Positions 1-9,751 of a DNA stretch of 64,000 nucleotides are shown piece by piece. The notes under the pieces are model-generated. The model worked only from the letters and a program-made list of their open reading frames with translations. It ran no database searches and was not told the DNA's origin. The stretch is from Myotis daubentonii (Eukaryota; Chordata; Mammalia; Chiroptera; Vespertilionidae), in NCBI RefSeq assembly GCF_963259705.1, contig NC_081841.1, positions 28,695,244 to 28,759,243 of the forward strand, read 5' to 3'. Both the position numbers and the translations under genes were made by a program. The first letter of the stretch is position 1; the number at the start of each line of letters is the position of its first letter.

Positions 1-307
1 GATGCTAGTCCTGCCGGACACGCGAGTGCCCGTTGCCAGACAGCCCGAACCAGAAGTGACCAAGACCTCCTCTTGGTCACCACCCGTCCCTGGGGCGTCC
101 CCCAGGGTGACAGTTTTTCTGGCCAAAGTCCCTTCGACCAGAGGAGCCGACTCCTTACGGAGCCGACAACCTGTCTTCCCGAAAAACCAAAACTGAGAAC
201 GAACAAAAGACAAGACAAACACTGAACGACTCCGGAGTCTGCTTACCTCCAAGACCGATGTCGGCGCTTGAGGGGTGGTCGCCCCAAATCCCGGACGAGC
301 CCCCAAA
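1..307 (-). mobile_element. Gammaretrovirus-like ERV, untranslated leader (truncated by window edge)
   Basis: Read on the minus strand, the LTR ends in CTTACA, two bases follow, and then comes an 18-bp primer-binding site for proline tRNA. About 40 bases later there is a consensus splice donor (GGAG|GTAAGC; intron from 246), the usual site for spliced env RNA. The remaining 240 bases would be the leader and packaging region. No gag start is seen before the window ends. The provirus has the same orientation as SLC15A5 and lies in its intron 2. Coding capacity cannot be judged from this window. Confidence 0.85.
288..305 (-). promoter_or_regulatory. Primer-binding site, proline tRNA type
   Basis: The minus strand reads TGGGGGCTCGTCCGGGAT, a perfect 18-base match to the 3' end of proline tRNA, the primer used by murine-leukaemia-type gammaretroviruses. 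It starts two bases after the LTR. Confidence 0.93.
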
Positions 308-821
308 TGTAAGGTCCCAAGACCCCCGGTGAGTCCGACGGAGGGGGCGACGACCCCAAGTCAAACGCGGAGACCGAAACTTGATGCAAAAGCAAGAGGT
401 TCTTTATTACAAGCGCAGCGCAGGGGCTCTCAGGCAGACAGACAGCAACACAAGGGAAGTGCTGGCTGACTGGAGCCCCGAGCAATTGCAGGACATGAGT
501 TTATAAAGGCAAAAACCACACGCAGGTGGCCGGTAAAACAGGGAACTAGGTTAACAGTTAACAGTTGACTCATCTCCTAGGGGGCAGACCTGTGTTAGTA
601 GTTGACTCCTTTCCTAAGGGGCAGGGTGGTCTGTCTTTACACATACCGATCCCAAGAAGAGATAAGATAGCTATGCTATGACCAGACCAGGGCACCAGAG
701 CTTACTGGAAAGGTCAGTTAAAACACAGGAGGAGGGGGGGTTTTCTCTTTGTTCTTACAATAACCAGGGCTTACTGGAAAAGTTAGTTAAGAGGGGGAAG
801 GGAGGTTTCAGCGGCCTTACA
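308..821 (-). mobile_element. Gammaretrovirus-like 5' LTR
   Basis: About 514 bp bounded by the inverted ends TGTAAGG and CCTTACA. On the minus strand the order is U3, a TATA box (TTTATAA, about 501-507), an AATAAA polyadenylation signal (403-408) and U5, then the primer site. U3 carries two sets of imperfect direct repeats: one around 'gcttactggaaa(a/g)g' (699-800) and one around 'gttgactc..ccta.gggGCAG' (560-625), typical of duplicated enhancer blocks. The target duplication cannot be tested because the other LTR is outside the window. Confidence 0.85.
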
Positions 822-1127
822 GAGGCATTATTATATCTCTTTAGGAATGATTACACTGAAGCTTGTAAAGAATAAATGACCGAGGTCAAGCAGTTGTGTT
901 AAACAGATGTGAGACTTCCCTCCAGGCCTGCTTTGAATGTGCTCCAAAGCCACATTCTCTGCACTATGCCAAGCCATTTCACACTTGCCCACTTGGAGGG
1001 TAAATGTATCAATGTGTTTTCAGAAGGTGCTGGGAAGTTGGGTTGCTCTGTATCCGACTCATATGTTCCTATCGTTAGTGCCTGAATCATTGTCAGGGGC
1101 ATGGTCACCTTGTAAATCCCCTATCCG
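822..1127. other. SLC15A5 intron 2, no recognised element
   Basis: About 300 bases between the LTR and a hAT fragment. Nothing recognisable is seen on either strand. Confidence 0.5.
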
Positions 1128-1311
1128 TGGTTGGCAAACTGCGGCTCGCGAGCCACATGCGGCTCTTTGGCCCCTTGAGTGTGGCTCTTCCTAAGCCTTA
1201 GGAGTACCCTAATTAAGTTAATAACAATGTACCTACCTATATAGTTTAAGTTTAAAAAATTTGTATCTCAAAAGAAATTTCAATCGTTGTACTGTTGATA
1301 TTTGGCTCTGT
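1127..1311 (+). mobile_element. Non-autonomous hAT element, right end missing
   Basis: Starts with a hAT-type terminal sequence (cCGTGGTTGGCAAACTGCGG, then GCTCGCGAGCCACATG) and an AT-rich middle. It stops at 'ttggctctg' without its own inverted end; the next base run is the target duplication of the younger hAT copy at 1320. It looks like an older relative into which, or beside which, the second element inserted. Confidence 0.7.
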
Positions 1312-1319
1312 GCCTAGCC

Positions 1320-1545
1320 CTGTGGTCGGCAAACCACGGCTCGTGAGCCACATGCATCTCTTTGGCCCCTTGAGTGTGGCTCTTCCACAAAATACCACGT
1401 GCGGGTGTGCACGTACAGTGTGACTGAAACTTCTTGGCCCATGCGCAGAAGTCGGTATTTTGTGGAAGAGCCACACTCAAGGGGCCAAAGAGCTGCATGT
1501 GGCTCGCGAGCCGTGGTTTGCCGAGCCTCGGTTTGCTGACCACTG
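1320..1545. mobile_element. Complete short hAT element, nearly palindromic
   Basis: 226 bp flanked by a perfect 8-bp target duplication, gcctagcc (1312-1319 and 1546-1553). The ends (CTGTGGTCGGCAAACC and its complement ending GACCACTG) extend into long inverted arms of about 80-90 bp (1320-1400 and 1454-1545), leaving only about 50 bp of loop. The right arm has a small extra segment near its end. There is no transposase; it must have moved using a hAT enzyme made elsewhere. Confidence 0.88.
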
Positions 1546-1671
1546 GCCTAGCCCAACCAATGATGAAGACTGGGCTACTGCCCTCAGAAGGGCACCAGAA
1601 AGCAAACAACGAGAAATCCCAAAAGAGAGGAATGCCATAACCTTGTTTCTCTTCCAACCGGTGCTACCTAC

Positions 1672-1894
1672 CAGTTACAAAAAGACACTCGTGTCTGTGA
1701 TCCAGGCTCCTGGAGGCTGTAAGCGCCCAGTGGACAAACGATGGCTCTCACTCCGCCCGAGCCGAGGCAGAGGGCCAGCAGAGCTACGTAAAACAGCCTG
1801 CTCTGCTCCTGTCTTGGTATGCGGTTGGTCATACGGTGACCACCTACATAGAAATCTTCCAAAGGAAAGGCAACCACAGACAACAAAGCAGTGC
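1672..1894 (-). CDS. SLC15A5: SLC15A5 exon 2
   Basis: This second coding exon continues the transporter from residue 121 for 73 codons plus two bases. A strong acceptor precedes it (pyrimidine-rich tract, then CCACAG|GC at 1895-1894), and it completes the glycine codon split by exon 1. The peptide contains TALLSVVAFPLEDF, then a hydrophilic loop, then a hydrophobic segment ending in GGVRAIVCPLGAY, which aligns with the third and fourth membrane-helix region of POT transporters. It ends FCNW with the tryptophan codon split (TG|G) at a GTAGGT donor starting at 1671. The exon is 223 bp and phase-consistent, with no stop or indel, so the gene looks intact here. Later exons lie beyond the left edge of the window. 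The intron to exon 1 is 2749 bp. Confidence 0.86.
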
Positions 1895-2589
1895 CTGTGG
1901 ACGGGGAAAAGGAGAATAAATATGTCATAAACCAATTGAATCACCAAATCACATCACAAGTAAGGTTTTTCCTCTGAAAGTAGCATCATCATGCGATTGT
2001 CTTATTAAAATATCTGTTCACCATTTTGGAGACAGCAGGACTTTTCTCAATGTGAACATGTCCTCCAATATGTATTTTAACTAGTCTAGAGTCCTCCTTT
2101 CCCCCCTTAAACTTGAACTATTGTTTTTCTCAGAATGTATAAGCAAATCATGCCCATTTTAACAAAATTAAAGTAATTCAGAAATACATCCTGTAAGAAA
2201 TTAAAGATGCCTGTAATCTCATCCCCAGGAAGAAAACACTGTTAACAAGGTTTATTTGTTCTTAATCAATAGAGTGATAAAAAAAAAAAAAGTGGTATCT
2301 CAGACATCTCAGAAGCCTGCTAAGTAAAGCATTTTAAGAATAACAGTGTAGTTAGAGGAGAGCATAGCCTCTTTTCCTTTTCTGCTTCTCTTTCTCCTTT
2401 TAAAGCCCTTCTTTCTCTCATTCCTCACGCGGGTGGGGGTGAGGGGTAGCCTCACTGCTGCACAGAGGTGAGAAGTGATGGTGAAGTAAAAGAAAGCTGC
2501 CTTTCTGAGCTCAGGTTTTAGCGATTCAGACAGAAGACACAGTTTTAACAGAACCTCTGATACTCAGTGACGGGTTGGAAATTGATGGT

Positions 2590-2765
2590 AGCAGTGAGTG
2601 GGGGACACAAAGCACTTACATGCATATCTATGTAACCCATGGACACAGGCAATAGGGTGGTGAAGGCCCGGGCCTGGGGCCGGGGCCAGGCTAGAAGGGG
2701 TCCATGGGGGGAAAAGAGGGCATATGTAATACTTTCAACAAAAGATTTAATTTTTAAAAAAGGAA
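2590..2765 (+). repeat. LINE-1 3' end fragment
   Basis: Contains a diverged version of the bat L1 tail seen intact at 53.9-54.05 kb: 'acttacatgcatat..', 'ccatggacac', a G-rich tract, then 'catatgtaatac' and an A-rich end. Confidence 0.7.
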
Positions 2766-3119
2766 ATGATTTTTAGTAAAAAGAATGGTTATGGAGTTTA
2801 AGTGTTTTGTTTGCCAAATTACAAAGCTAGAAGTTCGGTCCTAGTCTGATGATGTGCACAGGAATTTAAACTAATAGAAATGACCATGTTAAGTAATGAC
2901 CATGTTAAGTAGTTACCAAGTGCTCCTGCTACGACCCGTTACCAGGTTAAGAGCAAATCATTCAGGCCCTTGCTCAACGCCTCCTTATCAGAAAACATTC
3001 CCCGATACAGAACAGCAACCCTGTGACTGTCCAGTCCATCCTGTCCCCTTACTTGGCATGTTTTTCATCATGACACTCATTAACCCCTTTTCATAGTTTA
3101 AGTTTACTTGTTTTCTCAC

Positions 3120-3235
3120 TCCCTGCACCAGAAAGTCAACTTGGGCTTTCTTCTCTGTTGCATTTGCAGATTCTAGAACAGTGCCTGGGTCAGAGTATTG
3201 ATGTCAGTGAGAAATGAACGTTGAATGAATATTTG
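3120..3235 (+). repeat. L2-type LINE 3' end (old)
   Basis: Has the L2 terminal pattern 'agaacagtgcctggg ... ttgaatgaatatttg'. Old and short. Confidence 0.45.
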
Positions 3236-3598
3236 CCATGCAGTGGCTTCGTTTTGATTTCACAGACTGAAGCAGTAAAGAAGCTTACATGTTGGTATCA
3301 CACTCTAACCCATTCGGCGAGTGATCCTTTACCACCTGCCTGAAATTGTGTGATATGTTGCATGTCTGAGAACCCATCCCTTCCTCATTCATCTCACCCA
3401 CTGTGCCCCAAATCTGCATTTCTGCTGCACTTCTCCATATTGGTGAACAGCATACATGTTTTAAGTTCCTCAGTTCAGAAACTTGGAGCTGATTTATATT
3501 CCTCCATCATATTTATGTCATAATTTAGTTGCCTAGTTTTTAAGTGGGTTTTTTTTTTCACGTTCTCTCCTGAATTAACACGTCTCCATTTCCTAGAC

Positions 3599-3819
3599 CA
3601 GTGGTTCTCAACTTTCCTAATGCCTCGACCTTTAATACAGTTCCTCATGTTGTGGTGACCCCCAATTTCATTGTTACAAATTGAACATAATTAAAGCATA
3701 GTGATTAATCACAAAACAATATGTAATTATATATGTGTTTTCCGATGGTCTTAGGCGACCCCTGTGAGAGGGTCGTTCGACCCCCAAAGGGGTTGCGACC
3801 CACAGGTTGAGAACCGCTG
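3599..3819 (-). mobile_element. SPIN-like hAT element
   Basis: 221 bp with a perfect 8-bp target duplication tcctagac (3591-3598 and 3820-3827). On the minus strand it starts CAGCGGTTCTCAACCTGTGG followed by GTYGCGACCCC, the terminus of SPIN elements, and it ends in the inverted partner CAGTGGTTCTCAAC. It is non-autonomous and has the same organisation as the copy at 9521. Confidence 0.9.
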
Positions 3820-3827
3820 TCCTAGAC

Positions 3828-4500
3828 CATCATCCTGAGATTTCTGGTCTCCCTCTGTCTCCCTATTTAACCTCTCCCTGTGGTTGCCCCTCCCGTTTAT
3901 TGAAGAAAAGCATTTCCCAAATGTTTTCATCATATCATCAGTGAGTCTTTGTTGTCTAGAAGGACAACTTGAACTTTTCAGCCTAAAATTCTAGACTGTT
4001 TATCAACTTGCTCTCTAGACCTTAAACACTCTTGATATTTTCCAAACGTTTCTCACAATCACCTTACTCTCAAACTTTAGATATATTTATTTCTCTCTAT
4101 GTAAAAAGGCACAGGGTAGTGTTTGAATTCATTCATTTTTTTAGCATACAGCCATATTTCATGATATAGAAAAAACATCTTCATATGCAATCTTAATTAC
4201 TATGTGACTAATTAAAAGACCACCGCTTGATGAAAACATTTCTCAATTACTCTACATGGAGTTCAAAAATCTTTATAGCATTTTATCTTAGTTGTGGAGT
4301 AAATGAAGTACATGCTTCACATAGCATTGGTCATGAATTTGGATTTGGGATAGGACAGAGGAAAGGAGGCATTCTAAGGAGTCCAAAAGACCGACAGGTA
4401 AAGAGCTAATTACTATAAGACATAATCAGTGCAACAATATAGGTGTCAAAGCATCCTCCAACACACACACACTTACTAGCATCCCTCAAATAATAAGGAA
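3828..4500. other. Unique intronic sequence
   Basis: Rest of SLC15A5 intron 1 toward exon 1. No recognised element except a short (CA)n near 4461-4471. Confidence 0.5.
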
Positions 4501-4643
4501 GATGAAATAAATTGAAACAACATTCTTACTTCACTGATTGCAATTGACCCTAAGAGCAAGGCAGAAATAACATAAACTATAAATTCTAATGACAACCCAT
4601 GCAATTAAATTGCAAAACAATCCAGTCAGAAGAGGACACTCAC

Positions 4644-5004
4644 CTAGAAAATGTAGACATAAGCAAACATATGCCAGTCTGTTTCTTCCCAGACAGACAT
4701 CAGCAAACCACCCCGCAGACACAGGGCTAAGGATCGAAGCTCCGATAAAACACAAGTTCAGAATGGCTGCCTGGTGACTGCGGTGGCCAAGCTTGACCGT
4801 GCAGAAAGGGATCATATTGCAGACGACTTCAAAGAAAGTGAACCTCTCACACAGCTCCACCAGGAGCCAACAGATTCCAACCCGAGCTTTCCCCACACAG
4901 TGTGATGAAGAGGGGCAACCAATCGGTCTTATATTTCTCTCCTTCTCAATGCTGTCATTTAAAAGTGCTTTCTCCTCAGTTATTTCAAAGTCTACAACAG
5001 ACAT
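4644..5004 (-). CDS. SLC15A5: SLC15A5 exon 1 (coding part, with start codon)
   Basis: This is the first coding exon of solute carrier family 15 member 5, a POT/PTR-family membrane transporter; relatives PEPT1 and PEPT2 import di- and tripeptides with protons, but the substrate of SLC15A5 is not established. The ATG is at 5004-5002 and 120 codons plus one base follow. About 40 mostly polar residues precede the first membrane segment. The family motif ExxERF is present (E50, E53, R54, F55), followed by the second-helix/loop signature GWFAD (98-102) and LGR (105-107). The exon ends at a textbook donor (CTAG|GTGAGT, intron from 4643) in phase 1, which matches exon 2. No stop or frameshift is seen. 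Immediately upstream I see no CpG island and only a weak TATA-like string near 5081-5090. The family assignment is secure; the exact paralogue rests on remembered similarity and on both exons fitting. The 5' UTR start cannot be placed. Confidence 0.88.
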
Positions 5005-7337
5005 GACTACCCTCCTTGAATACGACTAATGTTAGTGGCTTGAACTTGGAGATTTTTTACCTCTACCTCTCTAATGAAAATATAAATAAGATCTTGGCTT
5101 TGAATTTCACACCTTCATGCTAAGGTTTCATAGGATATTTTGCACTCTAATGTTGTTCATTTTGATGACCCAGGCACATAGGAGAGGAGACATGAGTATC
5201 TGATGTTCATGGTGGCCCCTGGTACCCAAATCAAATGTGTTTGCTTAATTACTCAGAGGCTAAATTAGGCTCTTCTTCCCAAAATATATCGAATTACCTG
5301 AATTTGGTTGCGTATGTGTGGGAAATTTATCTGCCTCACACTGATAAAGGTTTAAATACCGAAGCAGAAGAAGCTGTTTTTTTTTTCTTCCAGGAGAATT
5401 TGAGCACTAGATCAAGAAATAATTTGAGTCTAATAATTTCTGATACTTTAATTAAACAAGCCAGAACAGTACCAAGAGATAAAGCGCGCAAGGAAATCTA
5501 TTTTGAGGGGAGCAGGATACCTTATCGTTATTCCATTTCTTGTTATTTTTGGTTGGGATTCTGATAAAGCTAATTAGGTAACAAAAGTTCTAGTACATTT
5601 AGGTAACAAGCAGAGTTTGCAAGAAAGTAATTTAAATGCACAAATGAAAGGAGAAAAATAATACAGGAAATCCCTCTTCCTTTAAGTTGACCCCATGCTT
5701 GTAGAGCAGCCTCGCGGAGGAAATCGGAATCAAAAGCTGCTATTTGACTCCTTATTACTAGTGAGCAGCAGGGGGGCAGCAACCATCCCATACATGCTTT
5801 GGGGAATATTGGATGTGGGATCACCCTGACCCTCCAGCTGGGTGAATGGATGTTAGCATTCTATTTTGGAAAGCAGGAGGGCACCAATTAAGCTAAAAAA
5901 GCAGCGGTAAAAGAGAACACTTTTAACATTCAGGGGTTTAGCTGCAAGGACATACAAAGACAAGGCAATGCAACGATTGGGTCAGAGTCATAATAATTCA
6001 GCACATAGGGAGTGAGGCTGGAAATGTTATTTTCACGTGGGAGTCAAAAGCAAAAGACTGATAAGGGCTTTTGACCCTGATTCTTATCTTTTGACCTGAG
6101 AGATTGGGAGCAAAACACTTTGTTTTGACCCCTGCTAATAGTCTCATTGTAATGGTAGCTATTTTCATCTGCTCAGCATCGCTTCCCCTTCTTTGGTAAC
6201 AATGCCCTCTTTTTCCTTTGTGTAGAGTGATAATGCAATTTATTATCCAAACGTGGACACTTTTGCGAGTAAAAGTGAGACTATTTATAGTTATTCCTGA
6301 AAAACAGTTATAAATTGGGACTGTAGGGCAAATCCCAACATGTGGTCAATCCTACCTTCGGGCTGGTTTCCATCTATTGCATGAGATCCCGAATGACTGT
6401 TAATCGGGGCATCTCTTTACCTCTAGACAAGGAGATGGGCACATGGTTAAAGCAATCCTTTCACTTTTTCTCCCCAGGAATTCTAATCATGAGTGGAGCA
6501 CTTAATACGGGCCCTGGTGGAAGCTGAGTCATTAGAAGGCAGCACCCAAAAAGGAATTGCCCCTGAGGCTCTTGGGCTGAATGCAGAGCTGCCGTGGTTC
6601 TTACGCTCCAAGAGGCAGGATTCGTTTTTCCTTATGTAAAGGACTCAATTTCCAATCAACTTGGATTTGATTAAGTTAGCCACGTTTGGTTTCTGCGGCT
6701 TACAAGGAACCTTAAGTTATAGTTTATGTTGCCCCAGATGCAAGAGACAGTTTTCCTGCGGCCTCTGGCTGTGTTTAGCCAGCAGCTGACAAGGGATTCC
6801 TGGAATGTTACAGTATTTCACAATCTAGGCTGTGCTGCCCCTCCCAGGGCCCAGTGACGGTTGTGTGTGAATTCTTTGGCTCCTCTGTGTATCCTTGCCC
6901 AACAACAGGCCACAGGTGGTGGGAACCTGTGGTTTTGGGGTGGTCGAGTTAGGGAGAGTAACAGCATTTGCGGAGTAGAGTGGAAGCGATAGGGAAACAC
7001 CAGTTTCTTATTGGTTTTTCTCAATACCAAGCTCAGAGTGAGCTTAAAGGACAAATAGCAACTCCACTTGAGAGCACTTGGCAGAATCTTGAATGTCATC
7101 ATCTTTACCAGCAAGCTTGAGACCTTGAGGGGGGACTTAGCATCCTTCAGTTTTATGCAACTCTCCCCACCCCCAGGCTTATTTTCTGTTCCTCTCCTTC
7201 CTCCCCTGAACCCCCTGAATAAAGTGATGTTTTTCTTCCATTTTAGAAGCAATGTATGTACATAAGATACAATTTGGAAAATATCTAAAGATAGATATCA
7301 AAGAAAAAAAACAAACAGTGAACATTTTTGGAGCTAT
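5005..7337. other. SLC15A5 upstream region, mostly unique
   Basis: Upstream of the start codon on the minus strand; must contain the 5' UTR and promoter. No CpG island, gene or clear transposon was recognised over about 2.3 kb. Possible regulatory content cannot be called by eye. Confidence 0.5.
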
Positions 7338-7421
7338 TTTTTTTTTTTGTGTGTGTGTTAATCCTCACCCAAGGATATTTTCCTATTGATTTTAGAAAGA
7401 GTGGAAAGGAAGGATGGAAGT

Positions 7422-7468
<47 letters not shown>

Positions 7469-7628
7469 CGATGTGAGAGAGAAACATCGATTGGTTGCCT
7501 CCTGCACGTGCCACAACATGGGTCGGGAATTGAACCTGCAACCCAAGTACATACCCTTGACTGGGAATCAAACCAGAGACCCTTGGTAGTCTGGCCAATG
7601 CTGTATCCACTGAACACACTGGCCAGGG
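7338..7628 (-). mobile_element. Ves-type SINE with expanded (GA)n
   Basis: Read on the minus strand it has the tRNA-like head (GCCCTGGCCAGTGTGTTCAG, then a degenerate B box around ggtttgattccc), the Ves body with catcgatgtgag motifs, and a T/A-rich tail. A (GA)n run of about 47 bp (7422-7468) lies inside it. Imperfect flanking repeats start 'ttggagc' at both ends. The head is a degenerate Pol III promoter, not a tRNA gene. Confidence 0.88.
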
Positions 7629-9512
7629 CTTGGAGCATTTGTTTTCATGTTTTTCCCTTTTTTTCTTAGTAGATTTTAAAATATATAACTTTATACAATT
7701 GCTGTATAATACATTTTCCACTCCTTTTGTAGGTAATGTTGTTAGCACTTTAACATGCCATTATGAACTCTTTGTGAACATGAATTTTTATGGTTGCATT
7801 AATGGACACATCATTCACTTAACTATTCTTCCACTTTTGGTAGCATTTGTCCCAGATCAGTTATAAGCAGTCTTTCTTTAACTTTGACCATGAACCCACA
7901 TTTCAAAGAAAAAGCACCTTTATCAACAATACTGGAATGAACATATGTACATAAAGCTACTCCCATGCCCACACTATATTTTTAGGCTAGTTTATCAAAA
8001 ACAATTTTACTGGGTTAAAGTGTGGGAAGGATTTTAGATGTCTTAAAACATAATGTCAAAATACAATATAAATTTCAGACATTTTTTTTTAAATTGAAGA
8101 GTCCATATTGTTTTTGAACACAGAGACTCCACTTGAGAGCATGCTTTTTAAAACACAGAACATGTTACTCTTGGAGGACCTAAAGAAATTGTTTTTACTG
8201 GTTCAAGGTAGGAGCAGATTCAGAAGGCCTGCAGCAGGGAGCTTCAGGGATATGAGAAGAAATGAGTGATGAAGCTGAAAAGCAAAGAAAAAGCCAGATC
8301 ATAAATGGCTCCATAAGACAGAATTTTGATTGGTTGTTGAAGTCATTCCTCTTTTATAACCTGACTAACTAAATTGAATTCTACAAAAAGGCAGGGTATA
8401 AAGGATTAAAGTCTTTCATAACAAATCATTTTTTTTCTACTCAAGATCAGAAGCATGAACAACAGCTAAGGGATATTGACAAGACAATAATCCTCAGCTA
8501 CTTGTTTTACTACCACCATCACCTAGAGTACTAGTGTAGCCATCTACACAAGAAGGAATTAAAAAAGGGAAGAACCAAGATTTGGAAGAAAATTGGAGGC
8601 AGGATTTTTAGGACTAATTGGATGTGTGGGATGAGGAAGTGGACATCAAGGATGATGTTTCTAGCATAGACATCACAGTGGACAGTGGTGATATTATGTA
8701 CAAAGGGACAGATTTGGGGTAAAGTAAGATGACGCTGCTGTTTGACAGACTGAGTTTGAGACACCTATGCCATATCCCATAGGCGATGAAAGAGAGGAAT
8801 CAAATTCCCTTTCCTGTGTGTGTGTGGGAAGAGTTACTTCTGGCTTTGCGTGGAGGTGAAGCATAACCTCCAATGACACTTTGTGTGACAATGTTAAACA
8901 TTTTCAAGGCAAAAGCAGCTTTTGAACATTGTTATTTAATCACTTCTACTGAATACCATTAGAATTTCATGAGAAATTATGGGGACACTATGCCATTCCT
9001 ATGCAAAGCACCCAGAGAAGGCTATAGGAGACTATGGTAAACATACATGATAGGACAACAGTAGACATTTTGGAGAAAAAGTTAGTTTTCGTTAAAACAA
9101 GAAAATAACTGTTTTAGTTGTTTTGAAATTAATTACTAAATACTAACCTGATTCCTTTTTGAACTCTAAGTCACTTCCTTTTTTATTTCTTAGAGTAAAC
9201 TAAACAATTTGGCTGTGACTTTAACACTAGATTATAGTTTCAGAAAAGAAAAATGTAAGCATTTGGATCATATGTTATGTAAATGTGAAGGTACAATTAT
9301 TTCCTTGTCTTCCTTCAATATTTGGGGTTTGCCTGCACCAATTCTAGAGAATATGTGTAGGAGGAAATAATTAACCTCTATAACACTGGTCTTAAAACTT
9401 AAAATGTTGATGAATATTGAAGCCTCCATTTTTAAACCAATCATTTCCTTAGACTATGATCTTGACCAATTTAGAGACAAGGAATACTGGCTTCCTTAAA
9501 AAAGGCATCTTA
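7629..9512. other. Intergenic, no confident element
   Basis: About 1.9 kb of AT-rich sequence. The part at 7640-8040 resembles the text of very old antisense L1 3' regions ('gaacatgaatttttatggttgc...'). The rest shows nothing recognisable. Confidence 0.4.
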
Positions 9513-9520
9513 CTGTAGGG

Positions 9521-9743
9521 CAGCGGTTCTCAACCTGTGGGTCGCGACCCCTTTGGGGAGCGAACGACCCTCTCACAGGGGTTGCCTAAGACCATCAGAA
9601 AACACATATATAATTACATATTGTTTTTGTGATTAATCACTATGCTTTAATTATGTTCAATTTGTAACAATGAAATCGGGGGTCACCACAACATGAGGAC
9701 CTGTATTAAAGGGTCGCGGCATTAGGAAGGTTGAGAACCACTG
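9521..9743 (+). mobile_element. SPIN-like hAT element
   Basis: 223 bp, perfect 8-bp target duplication ctgtaggg (9513-9520 and 9744-9751). It starts CAGCGGTTCTCAACCTGTGG then GTCGCGACCCC and ends GGTTGAGAACCACTG. No transposase. Close in length and sequence to the inverted copy at 3599-3819. Confidence 0.92.
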
Positions 9744-9751
9744 CTGTAGGG

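Larger units (their letters stand above)
1895..4643 (-). other. SLC15A5: SLC15A5 intron 1
   Basis: Intron between the two exons, bounded by GT (4643-4642) and AG (1896-1895) on the minus strand. It contains an L1 3' end (about 2590-2765), an L2-like 3' end (about 3120-3235) and a SPIN-like hAT element (3599-3819). The rest looks unique. A 16-bp unit containing gaccatgttaagta is tandemly doubled near 2880-2911. Confidence 0.8.

Noticed and set aside
822..905. LTR end at 905 (TGTTTAACAC on the minus strand)
   Set aside because: The 3' end of this LTR is CCTTACA, so its partner should read TGTAAGG, which occurs at 821; the end at 905 has no matching inverted repeat.
7285..7748. Overlapping open frames with Arg-Glu or Ser-Leu runs
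   Set aside because: They come from the (GA)n run inside a Ves SINE.
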